Below are positions 34,301-45,445 of a DNA stretch of 64,000 nt, piece after piece. The notes beneath the pieces are model-generated. The model had not been told where the DNA came from, ran no database searches, and saw nothing but the letters and a program-made list of their open reading frames with translations. Both the position numbers and the translations under genes were made by a program. Origin of the DNA: Nothopassalora personata. Lineage: Eukaryota; Ascomycota; Dothideomycetes; Mycosphaerellales; Mycosphaerellaceae. Positions within the stretch are counted from its first letter, which is position 1. Each line of letters starts with the position of its first letter. The DNA lies in assembly GCA_033816765.1 (NCBI GenBank), contig CM066296.1, positions 2,294,001 through 2,358,000 on the forward strand. Reading direction: 5' to 3'.

Positions 34301-34508
34301 TGTATTACGATCTAAGCGTGCACCGGCGCTATAGCCTAATTAAACCTAAGGTAGTAGCGGCTAAGAATTAGGTGACATTGATTAGTTACCTACAGCCTTT
34401 CTATAAGCAGCCCTTTCAATTCTAGCTTAGACATATGCAATCTACTATCTACTTTTAAAACACCTTTATAAGCCCATTTTATGACTTCTAACCACTTGTA
34501 ACGTGATA
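34301..34508 (+). repeat. Copia-A 3' LTR
   Basis: 208 bp, TGTATTACGATC ... AACGTGATA, followed by the target duplication GCGGT. Confidence 0.88.
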
Positions 34509-34513
34509 GCGGT

Positions 34514-37500
34514 CCCTGCTACTAAGCTATATAAGGACGTTAAGAAAATCGGGCTCTCTAGTGTCCTTAACAACTTTACTATAGTCCCTAGTCCTTAGGT
34601 AGTAGCGGAGTTTAGGATAAATAAGAACTAGATTAGGTACCTAATTAATAAGGGTTCCGAGGTGAATATTATCGGCTAGAGAAACGCTTATAGGTTTAGG
34701 TTACTAGTAATGTCGAGTGCTTAGCTTACCTTTCGAGGTGCTAGAGGGCGGGCCCAGTTTAAAGGTGTTATAGGCAATTTAGATGTTTAGGTATTTAGGG
34801 TTCACTACTAAGTAGACATGTTTATCTCCTCGGATCTAAACTCACTAACAATCCTAGGACGTCCGTAGGCCCGTAAGGTACGACTCACTACCCGTAACTG
34901 CGATAATAGTTTATAGGAGGGGACTATTACTAGCCGTAAAGGTAAAAGTGTTATGTTTACTACCCTAGTTAGCTTAGATAGGTATAAGACCCTTTAAGAA
35001 CTATTAAAAGCGTCGGGAAATAGAAGGGTAGGTTAAGTTACGGCGCTCAACCTACCGACTTACTAAAGCCGGATTTAATAAAATCGGTAAGGTTCTCGCA
35101 CTATCTCGGAGAAACCTCGGACTTTGATTTACCGGTCTCGGGACCGGTAAATAGCTATAGTAAGGAAAACGGGTACGACTATAACACGACGCATCTATAG
35201 GAACCCGGCAAGGCTCTAACGCCTAGCAACTATTTAGCTTACTTATGAGGATTGCTTAGGACTGCTAGAATAAAGGAACGAGTTGTAGAAATTGGAATAG
35301 GCGCGTTCGAGGGAGATTCTATTACTAACGTTTATTTAGTTTAAGGGGATTAGCCCTCCGAGATCCTAAGGCAGTCTACATTAAACGCTTAGGCACGAAA
35401 GTAACAAGTAGGCTAACATATAGCTAATATTAGGATGCCGTAGGTCTTCACGATGTATAAGCGTAAGGCGGATAAGAAGAAGCTAGTAGACGCGAGCGTT
35501 TACGAACGCCTAGAATCACGAGTTAAGGGGGATATAGAATAGAAGCGTAGGACACTGTACCTAGAATCTAAGATGCCTAAAGGATAAGGACCGTTCGATA
35601 GGAAGTACTTAACTAAGAAATTCTCAAGTATTGAGCAAGGTAGCCGGATTACGCTAGAACGACTTACCTTAATTAAGGTTAGCATTAAGCTATTGCTAAT
35701 GGAGCGGGCCTTATTTGATGAGATGCTCTACAACCGGGAGGCAGTCCTCGCTTAGGATTTTAGTTACATAAGGCAAATTAGGCACGACGTTATACTACCT
35801 TAGAAGATTAACACGGTCCCTTATAGGCTATAGTAGGCACGCCCTATCCGGTTGCACCTAAGTCTTAGGGCAATTGTTAAGCGCATGATTAGAGCCCGGA
35901 TTAAGAACAACATCCTAGAATACTTATAAGGGGCATATTCCAATAGCTAGTTCCTAGTCGTAAAGAAGGTTAATACCTCTAGAAGCGATGTGCTATATCG
36001 GTTAATTAACTTAGCTATACTCTTAAATGAGGTTACTATGCGCGATACTAACATTCCACCGGATACGGATAGCTTCTTAGAGGATTTTGCCGGGTGCCGA
36101 GTCGCTTCACTTATAGACCTGTTTTTAGGTTATAATTAGATCACTTTAGATAAGTCCTACCGGGACTTAACAGCCTTTATAACCCCTCTTAGCCTAGTAC
36201 GTAACACGACTCTACCTTAAGGAGCTACTAATTTAGTTACTTAGTTCGTGCGTACGGTAATAAAGATTCTACTTAATTATATCTCGCATCGAGCGAAGCC
36301 GTTTCTCGATGACATTAGTATTAAGGGACTAACTAAGGATTATAGGAATGTAGAAGTAGAGCCTAGGTTAAGGAAATAGGTCGTTAAGCACATCGTTTCC
36401 CTAGATCTAGTTCTTACTAACCTAGAAAGAGCTAGTACGGTAGTTGCTAGAGGCAAATCCTAATGGTTATACAAAAAGCTTAAGATTGTTAGGTACGTTA
36501 CTAGGCCGGATGGTCGCTATCCTAATCTAAAGGTTGTAGCTAAGATCCTAGATTAGCCTACGCCTACCTATATTAAGGAGGTCCGTACCTATATAGGGCT
36601 GTGTGTGTACTTCCGGATATAGATTCCCTAGTTCGTTATTATCGCTCGACTAATGTACAAGCTGCTAAAGAAGGACGCCGAGTTTACCTAGACAGAAAAT
36701 AAGCAGTTCTTAAAAGAGGAGGTTACTAGATATCTTATGTAGGCTCTAGCCTTAGTTACCCTCTACTACTTACCTAGTGCTAGGTCTATCTTTATCTTAG
36801 TTAATGCTAGCGGCACTAGATGGGGATGTATCGTTTCTTAAGAATTAATAGACAGTACCCGACGGCGTTACCCGGTGCGGTATAAGAGCGGAATCTAGAA
36901 CGCGTTAGAATCTAGATATAATGCTAGTAAGCGGGAATGCCTTAGGGTCCTTAAGGGGCTTAAGAAGATCTAGAGATATATTACTAGCGTTAATTTTGTC
37001 CTTAAGGTTAATGCTAAGACACTTATATAGTAGCTTAACCGGCCGGCTTCGGACCTACCGAACTCGGCAATGGCCCGGTAGGTCGTATAGATTAGGTTGT
37101 TCACGTTCGAGGTGAAGCACGTTACGGGGACTAGACATACTAGCCTAGATGCCCTGTCTCGTAGGCCCTCTACACCTTAGGAACCTAGGGAAGCTAATAA
37201 AGACGAAGACGGAGTCGACTAGATAATTGATAATAAGCTATTCGGGTACCCGGAGCCGGTCGACACCTATCCAGTTAAAATCCGGAAAACACGACATCTC
37301 GCGGACTAATATTCTAAGGGCTCTTAGCAGCTTACTTAGGTTATAGAAACTAGGACCCGGCCCGATAGTGTTACCCGTACTAAGTACCGCCGACTAGTAA
37401 AGAAGAGCGTTAATTTCTTTATCCGGGACTAATTACTATTCTTCTAGAAGCGCTAAGGAGCACCGTTGCAACTTGTAATTAACGATAATAAGGCTTAGAA

Positions 37501-38480
37501 GGAGATCGTTATAGAGTGCTATAAGAGACACGGTTACCGTAGCGCTAAGGTCGTATATAACCTTATTTCCGATCGGTATTACTAGGACGGGTGCTTCGCC
37601 GATGTCTCTACGTAGGTTTAAAGTTATGCTCCTTATAGGTTTCGCGAAGGCAACTAGCGCGCTAGTAAGCTTCACTTATCGAGCCCTTAGGTTATTAGTA
37701 AGAAGTAGTATTCGGACCCCGTCTAGGTGTATAAAAATAGATACCTCCTAGTTACGCGCGAAGCACTTAGTAACTAGATTGAGGCTAGAGTAATAAGGGC
37801 ACCTCCTAGCTCTAAGACGGTTGCTAAGTTTCTATACGAAGATGTCTTCTATAGGCACGGCTACTATGCTAAAATTGTGCTTAATAACGCTACGGTTTAT
37901 ACGGCTAAGGTTAAGCGGTTACTCGTAGGGCTTAGTGTTCGAAGGATTCGAATATTACCGTACTATCCGTAGTCTAATGCTCCGGTCGAGGCTAGACACC
38001 GTCCGATTCTTATAGCGTTAGTAAAGCTCATAAGGAACACATACCGCGGATAGGAACAATAGGTACCCGCTATGTTATAGGCTAATAGGACTACGACCTG
38101 TCGTACTACTAGAATAACGCTAGCTTAGGTCCTATATAGCCATCGCACGATTCTACTAATTAAGGTTAAGTACCCGACGTAGGCGAATTACTAATAGGGA
38201 TCGGTAAGAACGACTAAGGACCTACTTGCTATACGTGCGCGTTAACTCTAGGCTCGAGACCTTAGTTTAGAAGAGCTACATGCTCGAAGGAAGCGACTAA
38301 GAGAACTTAGTAAGGACTACTTTAATTCTTACCGGAATGTTAACTCTATTAGTTTCTAGAAGGGCGACCTTATTATAAGATTCGACAAGCTATATAAGGA
38401 TAACTTCTTACGTAAGATCGGTTACCGATAGTAAGGTCTATATCGGGTGTCTAGTGTCTCTAGGGAATTTAGTACCTATA
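34514..38480 (+). pseudogene. Gypsy B pol: protease, reverse transcriptase, RNase H, integrase
   Basis: Resumes the Gypsy B frame after Copia-A. LINKGSEVNIIG (about 34650) is the aspartic protease site with Asp changed to Asn (D-S/T-G to N-K-G). Reverse transcriptase includes PFLDDISIKG (about 36300) and YIGLCVYFRI. RNase H and tether sequence includes YNASKRECLRVLKGLKK and HVTGTRHTSLDALSRRP (about 37110-37160). Integrase includes ECYKRHGY (HHCC region), NNATVYTAKV and SNAPVEARHRPI. Stops are overwhelmingly TAG. Confidence 0.75.
35127..35152. repeat. Palindrome, Gypsy B copy 2
   Basis: 26-base inverted repeat with arms ATTTACCGGT and ACCGGTAAAT around CTCGGG; one centre mismatch. Related copies lie at 24714-24739 and 38963-38988. 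Confidence 0.85.
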
Positions 38481-38962
38481 TTCTTAAGGAACTTAATAGC
38501 ACGCTAATAAAGGGTGTTTAGGTACGAGAAAACCTTAAGCTAGTTCTAGAACTTCGCCCGGATAACATAGGAGTACTAAGCTTAGATAATAGAACCGATC
38601 TCGTAATAGGGGAGGGAGAAGTCGCTAATAGCGTCGCTAATAGCGAAGACAGTAGTAATTCGAACGAGATCGAGCCTATCGCCGACGAAGACGTGCTACC
38701 TATAGGAGTTAACGAAAGGGGATCGTATCCTAAACCGGAATCTAAGAAGCTATAGGTTAGGCCTTATAACCTTTCTATAGCCGAAATTTCACAGTTTAGT
38801 AGGATCGAGGCTAAGAACTAATTAGTTAGCAATAGCATACGGAGTTTACTTCCCTTAGGCATGTGTTGCACATGCCCTTTAGTTTATTAAGCCGATTCGG
38901 TTATCTAGACTTCACTTTATAGGGTATTCTTACCTTAGTTAGACCTTAGTTAATAGAGTTAC

Positions 38963-38988
38963 ATTTACCGGTCCCGGGACCGGTAAAT
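38963..38988. repeat. Palindrome, Gypsy B copy 3 (perfect)
   Basis: Perfect 26-base palindrome: ATTTACCGGT, centre CCCGGG, ACCGGTAAAT. It lies between integrase and the extra ORF. A weaker copy lies at 24714-24739 (core CGGTCCCGGGACCG) just after the 5' LTR. Confidence 0.9.
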
Positions 38989-39479
38989 CGGATCACGTAA
39001 TAGCGTAGCATGCCTCTACCGAATGCTCACCTAGGTGGTTACTAGCACTAGTTTTCGGTTATATGTAGGGTTATCGGACCTTTAGTGTAACCTTAATAGC
39101 ACTGCTCTTACCACTTATAAGACCGGTCTCGGCGCTACTACCTTATAACGGTTATAGGGACATACGCTAAGAGGCATACTTAAGCGTAGCTCTCTACCTA
39201 CTACTTCCTCTCTTTTTCTTTAAACACTAACACTATTACTAGAGCTACTAACACATCCATCTACTACTACTACATACATTAGACGGTTCTTTAGCCTCTC
39301 TCTCTTTACGACCTTAACCTTCTTTAAAGCTCCTACCCTAACACTAAGCTTTTAAAGCTTACTAACACTCTAGAGTAGTACTACGAGATAGCTAGCTCTT
39401 ACGATCTTACTGCTAGCGAATCCTAGTTATTATAGCTTTAGCTAGTCTATCGTTACGCCCGGCTAGCTCGAGCACAGCG

Positions 39480-42400
39480 CTTACTAGTACTGTTACTAGG
39501 CTTACCCGCCTACCTTAGACCTTGTTCGAGTCCCTTCGCCTACCGGACAACGTTAAGTATGTCCTTACTAACACGAACACACCGAAGTCCGCCGCTAATG
39601 TTATGTTCCGGGAGCTTAATCCTTAGAAGCGGGTTAAGGTGTTAAAGGACTTCTATAAGGGCTTCGAGAAGGTGTTCGAAGACTACTCCGTCTAGGTTAA
39701 CCTATTTTTTAAGGAAGTTAAGAGCGGCATAGGCAAGAGCTACTAGGATAAATTCCTTAGTAATAAGAAGCTCGATGTCTTATTTCCTATCGTCGGTAAG
39801 ATTCGTAAGACCGGTTTAGAGATTCGTAACCGAGAGAAGACTCTTCGAGCTACGCTTACCCGCTACTAGCTATAGTAGATAGACAATAAGATTCTTAATC
39901 GACGCGTTATCTCCGAGCTTTATAGTACTAATAGCGGGCGCCGCCAGTTCACGGCCTTTATTAATAAGTACCTAGATTATAGTAGGGCTATTAGTAGAAT
40001 TTAGAGGGTACTAATCTAGCGTATAAGGATCGGCCGTAAGGGCATAGATCGTAAGCGAATTCTAGAGCCTAGTAATTTTACCCGGTACGATAGGGAGGCT
40101 AAAGCACGTAGCATTAATCCGTAGTCGGCTAAGAGTAGGGAGATCATTAGAAGACACCGCCTAGCCGTCTATAAGGATAGCCTTCTATACTTTATAGAGG
40201 GTACTATTACTAAGAAGTCCGCGTCCCTAGAGGATAGTATAGATTAACCTAGACTATCTAGCTAGTAACAGCCTTAGCTACGTTAGCTACCACCGGGTGG
40301 TAAAGGTAAAGGACGTGTAAAGAGTACTATACTAACTCCACTAGCCTCTACCTAGCCTATAGTCCTATCGAGAGGAGGTCGTAAGTCGAGTCGACTTAAG
40401 TAGCTCCGTATAGGCGAGAGCATAGGTAAGGGCATAACTGCGCCTACTTAATCCTTGCCTAACCGAACGCTAGACGGCGCTCCTATACGCGAAGGCAGTC
40501 CGCTAGGTATACCGGTTAGTACTCTACGATCTACTCCGGCCCTAACTAAGAATAGCAATCCGATACTTACTATGTTACCTTCGGCTATGATTAGGGATGT
40601 ATTAGTCTTTAAGGATTAGATCCTACAAGAAGACGAGGCCCTCCGGATTAAGCGCGCTAACTATACCTACAATAAGCGGTACTATAGCATTAAGTTTAGA
40701 AACTCGATTAATGTAGATAGCATTAACTAGCTACCTAAGCACCGGATGGCGGGCCTTAAGATGCTCGAATATGCTGTCTCGGACGTTCTTAAGAGGGATA
40801 GTAAGGTTAGCGCTATAATGTGCGATTAGTATGTTTGAGATTTCTACTATAAGGCCCTCTACTTCGTTACGAATCCCGGTATTACCGCTAATACCCTATA
40901 TAAGCGCGCGCTTAAGGTCTAAGACTAGCTCTTTAAAGGCAAGAGTTTTTCAGCTATTAAGGTGAAGAATAGGTCGTGGTTTCGCCCTAATAAGCGTAGT
41001 TAGAAGACTGTTAACCCGCTTAGCTACCTCCGTGTTCGAGGTAAGGTTGGTACTACGAGTAGCATCGTTACGCATGCTAACTATAACTAGATCCTCGACA
41101 AATTCGGCATTAATAAAGCTAACTAAGCCGATCTTAATAGCACCGGTACCTACATTAATAGCAACATGCTATACTAGTACAATAACGCTAAACTGGCACC
41201 GCGGGTTAAAACAGTTAGAGAAATAATAAGTCGAGAATTCGACGTGTACCGATAGCACCTACGAGAATTGAATAAGGTTAGTAACGGCGGCGTCTACTAG
41301 AACATGTAGTATTCTCTAAGCTAATAGATTATGCGATAAGACCCCGGGCTATAGCTCTTATAAGTAGCGCTACACCCTTAGCACTGTACTCGGTTCATCT
41401 CCTTCCCTAGGCCTACGATTTTTAGCTTTAATAGGGCTCATTAGGGGGGTAACGCGAACACTATAGTGTAGCATGCTAGGGTCGACTTAAACCTCGAAAT
41501 TGAAAACTACTAGACTAGTAACCGGCTTAACATGCTATACTCTCTTAACTTAGAGGGTACTAGTAGGCCGGAGTTTTTACACGGTTTTCATAAGTAAGGG
41601 AATGCTAGAGAGTTTATCTAGTAGTGCTAGATTAACAACTGCATAGAAGACGGCCGATTTAAGCGTTTCTTCTCGGTTAGGGTCTAGAATTACCTAAGTA
41701 AGAACAGTATCAGCTAGTTTAGAGAGGACCTAAGCGCTAGGTAAATGCGGGTGACTACTGTAGGCGTTCTAATAAGGTAGGCCGTATATAAGAGGACACT
41801 ACGTTAGATTAACCCTTACTTTATCGAGATCCGCGACGATAACTATCTTAAACTCTAGAGAAGCTAGAGCATGCACTAGGTGATAGACCTCTATCGTAAC
41901 TTTAAGACGCTAAGTGAGAGCGCTGTAGGGTTTAAGTATCGACGCCTAGTACCCGGCTATCCTTTTCCTACGGCCGTACACCTTAGTAGCATTAGCCCTC
42001 TATCCGATGCCCTAGCGGGTTTAAAGTCTTAGAATGATAACGAAGTCATCCTTAATGCTAGAAGGTAGCTTAATGCTACGGTCCGCCTAGACTCGGAGCT
42101 CTTCTATAAGAAGATACATAATTAGCGCGTCCGAGCTATGAAATTGATAGACAAGTAGCTTAGCTTAGTTACTACTCTCGAGTAGATGTGCTTTATAAGC
42201 GAAGGGCGTAATAAGAGCTTCTTCCGTAACTACTATAGGAACTTCACTAGCTAGCCACTTAGGGACACGTCTAGTAAGACTAGTGTTAGCCACGACAACG
42301 AGTAGGTCTAGACAAAGGAGTTGTGTAAGAATAAGTGGAACTAAGTAGTTAGTGCGGGTTTATAAGCTCCTAGTTTCTAGTTAATTTCCGGCTACAGCTG

Positions 42401-42800
42401 TAGCCTATAGGATTCTAGTTCTAATTCTAGTTCTAATTCTAGTTCTAATTCTAGTTCTAATCCTAGTTCTAATGCTTCGGGTATAGGTGCTTCTAGTCCT
42501 TAGATCTTACTTGTTTCTTATAGTTACTTATCTTTCCTTAACTTACTTTCTAGTTACGCGGTGGACTCGCCTTTAGATTTATTAGGTTACTAGTACTGAC
42601 GCTTACTTGTCTTATGAATAGCGTTCGCGTTATTCGACCATCTAGCCCGCTCGATTAATACTAATATAGCTATCTATTCCCTCGCTAGTTTCGTAGTATA
42701 CGTTAGTACAGTACGACGGATGCGAGTCGCGGTTATTAACGTTATTATTACGGTCTCTATTAGAAGGATCCTTTCGATCTTCACAAACTGTCGCTAGTAG
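39480..42800 (+). pseudogene. Extra ORF of Gypsy B between integrase and 3' LTR, unrecognised
   Basis: One reading frame stays protein-like for over 3 kb (for example LFESLRLPDNVKYVLTNTN, VFRELNP-type helices, YNKRYYSIKFRNSINVDS, KYRRLVPGYPFPTAVHLSS), interrupted almost only by TAG. The start is not certain; sequence-like coding begins before 39530. A Ser/Asn low-complexity run encoded by TCTAGTTCTAAT repeats (about 42414-42476) precedes a hydrophobic C-terminal region with one or two possible membrane segments (about 42510-42800). Position and membrane-like end recall env-like genes of some Gypsy elements, but I see no similarity to any known protein. It is on the same strand as pol. Confidence 0.5.
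42414..42476 (+). repeat. 12-bp minisatellite (Ser-Ser-Asn coding)
   Basis: About five TCTAGTTCTAAT units in frame with the extra ORF, the last with small changes. Confidence 0.85.
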
Positions 42801-42961
42801 GCCCTAGGATTGCCTAACATCTTATATGTTAAGCTAAATAGTAGGGTAAGCTACTATGCTACTATAAGATCACCTTAGCTTACAGCGACTAACTGCGCTA
42901 CCTATGTTACCCGGGCTTACTACTTTAGAACCTAAGGACAGGTTCGTAATAGGGGAGGATA

Positions 42962-43193
42962 TATTAACGACTAATAGGTTGTGTTAACCTTAGGTTTAGA
43001 GGGGGGGGAGTCCCTTAGGTCTAACTTACCCCAATTTCATTTAGGTTTGATTGGACATTTAGGCAAGCTAGTAGGACCTAGTATAGCTGTTAAGATATAT
43101 AATACGTAGCTAAGCATTGTAAGCGTAGCATTAAGGCATCAATTCAATTTATACCTCTCGAGTAGAGGGTATAGAGGATTAAGTCCGCTAATC
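42962..43193 (+). repeat. Gypsy B 3' LTR
   Basis: 232 bp, TATTAACGACTAATAGG ... GTCCGCTAATC, preceded by purine-rich AATAGGGGAGGAT that fits a polypurine tract. Confidence 0.8.
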
Positions 43194-43197
43194 TGTT

Positions 43198-43656
43198 AGG
43201 TTTAGTATAACCTAATGATATTACAAGTTAAGAAGATAAGCTCAATCGGGTTTATTCTCGGGCCGATAGGAAGTCGAGGGAGAGTAATAAAGCAGTAGCT
43301 ATCTTGTCTTATAAAGACTAAGTAGTAGTAGGATAGAGGTTAGGTTATAGTGTATTCTAAATAGTAATATTAAATAGTAAGTTGAACGCCTCGAAGCTAT
43401 AAGGGATTCTTAGCGTTCCTAAATATAAAGGAAATTATTATTAATCTGCTCTAATTGGTTAATCTGCTTTATAGATTATATAGAGTAATAGATCAATTAG
43501 TGTCGTGCTCTATTCTAATCTATTAATCCGTTTTATAGATTATATAGAGTAATAGATTACTCTACGGTAGCTGTGCCTTTCCGGCTGTAGTTACGCCTAC
43601 TTAACTATAGAGGCTCTAATTAGTCGCTAAGCATTAGCTTAATCTAACCCATAACA
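43198..43656 (-). repeat. Gypsy C 3' LTR region
   Basis: Starts TGTTATGGGTTAG on the minus strand and contains a repeated segment TTTATAGATTATATAGAGTAATAGAT (about 43468 and 43532). The inner end is defined by the polypurine tract; the outer end is taken as the Gypsy B junction. No second LTR is in the window, so its exact length is unknown. Confidence 0.5.
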
Positions 43657-43717
43657 CTATCCCCCTCTTAGCTTAGCTCGCTACGAGCTTAGGTTATAGT
43701 CCTGCCGCCTTGTCCCT

Positions 43718-44236
43718 TTGTTTAGTATTCTTGTTTATGTCTTCCTTAATATACTAAAGGCTCCTTCTTCCTCGAGTACCTCTCGTCGTCTTAAGTTAGC
43801 GGAAACTATCGACAACTTTAGAGAAATAATAGTGCGGTCCTATTCTAACTGTCGGGCGTATTCGCGGGTATATAAGGTGCACGTATTATCGGGGCGGTGC
43901 AATAAGTATGTTCGTCGAAACATCCGTTATAATGTAAAGTTGTCGCGTTCTAAGTTCGATCGTCTTATTAGTAAAAAGAAGAAATTGCAGCGGTAGATAA
44001 AGGAAGCTCGCGAGGCTTAAGAGCGTGCTTGCGAGGCCCTAAATACTACGTATATAAAGGAAGAACGGTTGCGTAGGTAGATAGAGCTCGTAGATTAGAG
44101 AGCTAACGAGGCTATTACCGTAGAGTCGGCGAACCTATTAGAGCTAGAGTAGGAGGAGTTAGCGGACTTCTACCTAGCTCCTAACACTTAGAATCTTTTA
44201 GTTAACTAAGGTTATAATGTCTCCTCCGATTTCTAG
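43718..44236 (+). pseudogene. Antisense coiled-coil ORF of Gypsy C with paired cysteine positions
   Basis: Plus strand, opposite to pol, between integrase and the 3' LTR. An open 92-codon stretch contains NCRAYSRVYKVHVLSGRC and then NKYVRRNIRYNV. Cys-x2-Tyr and Cys-x2-Tyr spacing suggests an original Cys-x2-Cys pair of pairs (TGT to TAT by RIP), a zinc-finger-like module. After TAG 43994 the frame goes on as a Glu/Arg-rich coiled coil (IKEAREA, ERACEALNTTYIKEERLR, LLELEQEELADFYL) to TAG 44234-44236. From memory of fungal annotations, similar hypothetical proteins recur near Gypsy elements; I know no function. The true start is unclear. Confidence 0.6.
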
Positions 44237-45198
44237 TTGTATAGTCCTCCTTCTCTTCGAGGTTCTTCCGGTACTAGAAATACTTTATTAGAAGTAGCCG
44301 GCAGTTCTTAAGGTTTCTTTCTAGTTCCTAGGTATTTTCTAATTCGTTATATCCTTTCTATTTAACAAGGTATCGCTAACCTTTCTTATCTAGGATTTTT
44401 TTGACTTCGAATTCGTTTTCTACTTCTAGCTCGAAATGGAAGCTTTCCTAGTAGGGTGTTTTAGCGTCTACGGGTTCTAACTTAGAGATGTAGAAGACTA
44501 GGTGAATTTTTGCGTTAGGTAGTAGCCGTAGACGGTAGTTAACTAGTCCTATAACTTTATTAATGAAAAATGGTCCGACCTTAACGTAATCTAGTTTCTT
44601 AGTCTATCTTCTTATTCTTAAGTTTTTTATAAGGAGATAGACCTTATCCCCCTCTTTTAGTAGAGGTGCTATTTTTCTTATGTCCTACCGTTATTAAGAC
44701 AGTTTTTGTTATACATCTTTAATCGCCTTACGTGTTTCTTTATATACTTCCTTAAGAGTATCCGTCGTTACGATTGCTCTTTCGGCTTATAGGTAAGGTC
44801 TAGGTATTCTAAATAGATTAGGATCTTTACTAAAGTTCGTATAGAATAGTGTCGTTAAAGTTGTCTCCGATTTATAGTTATTTAGTGCAATCTACGCTAT
44901 TAGCAGCAATGAAACCTAGTTGTCTTACGCGTAGTTAATATAATGTCGTAGGTATTACTCGAGTGTTTAATTTATCCTCTCCGTTTGTCCGTCTATTTCT
45001 AGATAATATGCTATTAATAGCTTATGTCTTATTCTAATCGTTCCTATAAGCGTTTTCTAGTAGTTCGATGTAAATAGCTTGTCTCTATCCGTTATAAACG
45101 TTTAAGGGAATCCGTAGTATTGGATAAGTCTATCTAGTACAAGGTATCCAAGCTACTCTACATTATATGTCTCTAATGTAGGAATGAAGTATGCGTAT

Positions 45199-45445
45199 TG
45201 TAAAGTTAAGACCTTATAGGATACGTAGTTAGCAGCGGAGTAGAGTAAGAGATCAATCTTTAACTAGCTAATAGCTACAGGGCATACAGCAATATATTAG
45301 GAACTAATGCGTTGATTATGTTAGATGTCTATCTAAGCTAAAGGGGAGAGAAGGTGTCTTCCGACAAGCTAAGTTATCGTAGATGCCTTAGGCTATTAGA
45401 TCACAACCTAACTGTTAGCTCCCCTTAAGATGCTACATCTTAACA
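45199..45445 (-). repeat. Copia-B1 3' LTR
   Basis: 247 bp, TGTAAAGTTAAG ... CATCTTAACA on the plus strand, bounded on the left by target duplication CGTAT. Confidence 0.9.

Larger units (their letters stand above)
27516..34508 (+). mobile_element. Copia-A: Ty1/Copia element nested in Gypsy B
   Basis: LTRs of 206 and 208 bp (27516-27721, 34301-34508) are flanked by a perfect 5-bp target duplication GCGGT (27511-27515, 34509-34513). The internal part starts with GTTATAAGCCCGACAGG, a probable primer-binding site. Plus-strand order is the Copia one: gag (about 27970-29000), integrase (about 29760-30500, with CRACSLAKAHKVF and YLVHFYDLDTYGHF), reverse transcriptase (about 31650-32330, with FYVDDLVMLY at about 32030-32060) and RNase H (to about 33000). 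A purine tract GCTAAGGGGG precedes the 3' LTR. Stops are mostly TAG. A 1.3-kb region between RNase H and the 3' LTR has no coding signal but includes a tRNA-like segment. Confidence 0.9.
24437..43193 (+). mobile_element. Gypsy B: large Ty3/Gypsy element with an extra ORF, split by Copia-A
   Basis: LTRs of 234 and 232 bp (24437-24670, 42962-43193) bound 18.76 kb, of which 7.0 kb is nested Copia-A, leaving about 11.8 kb. In plus-strand order: a leader with 45-bp repeats, gag from ATG 25210, an interrupted segment, protease (about 34620-34900), reverse transcriptase (about 35750-36450), RNase H (about 36700-37130), integrase (about 37440-38250), then an extra ORF (about 39480-42800). Frames are broken mainly by TAG, as expected for CAG and TGG after RIP, but CA and TG are more frequent than in family A, so RIP is milder. 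A near-perfect 26-bp palindrome occurs three times. The 5-bp flanks do not match. Confidence 0.8.

Noticed and set aside
42414..42476. Simple noncoding microsatellite
   Set aside because: The 12-bp units keep the frame of the extra ORF and encode Ser-Ser-Asn, so it is better read as a low-complexity protein segment.
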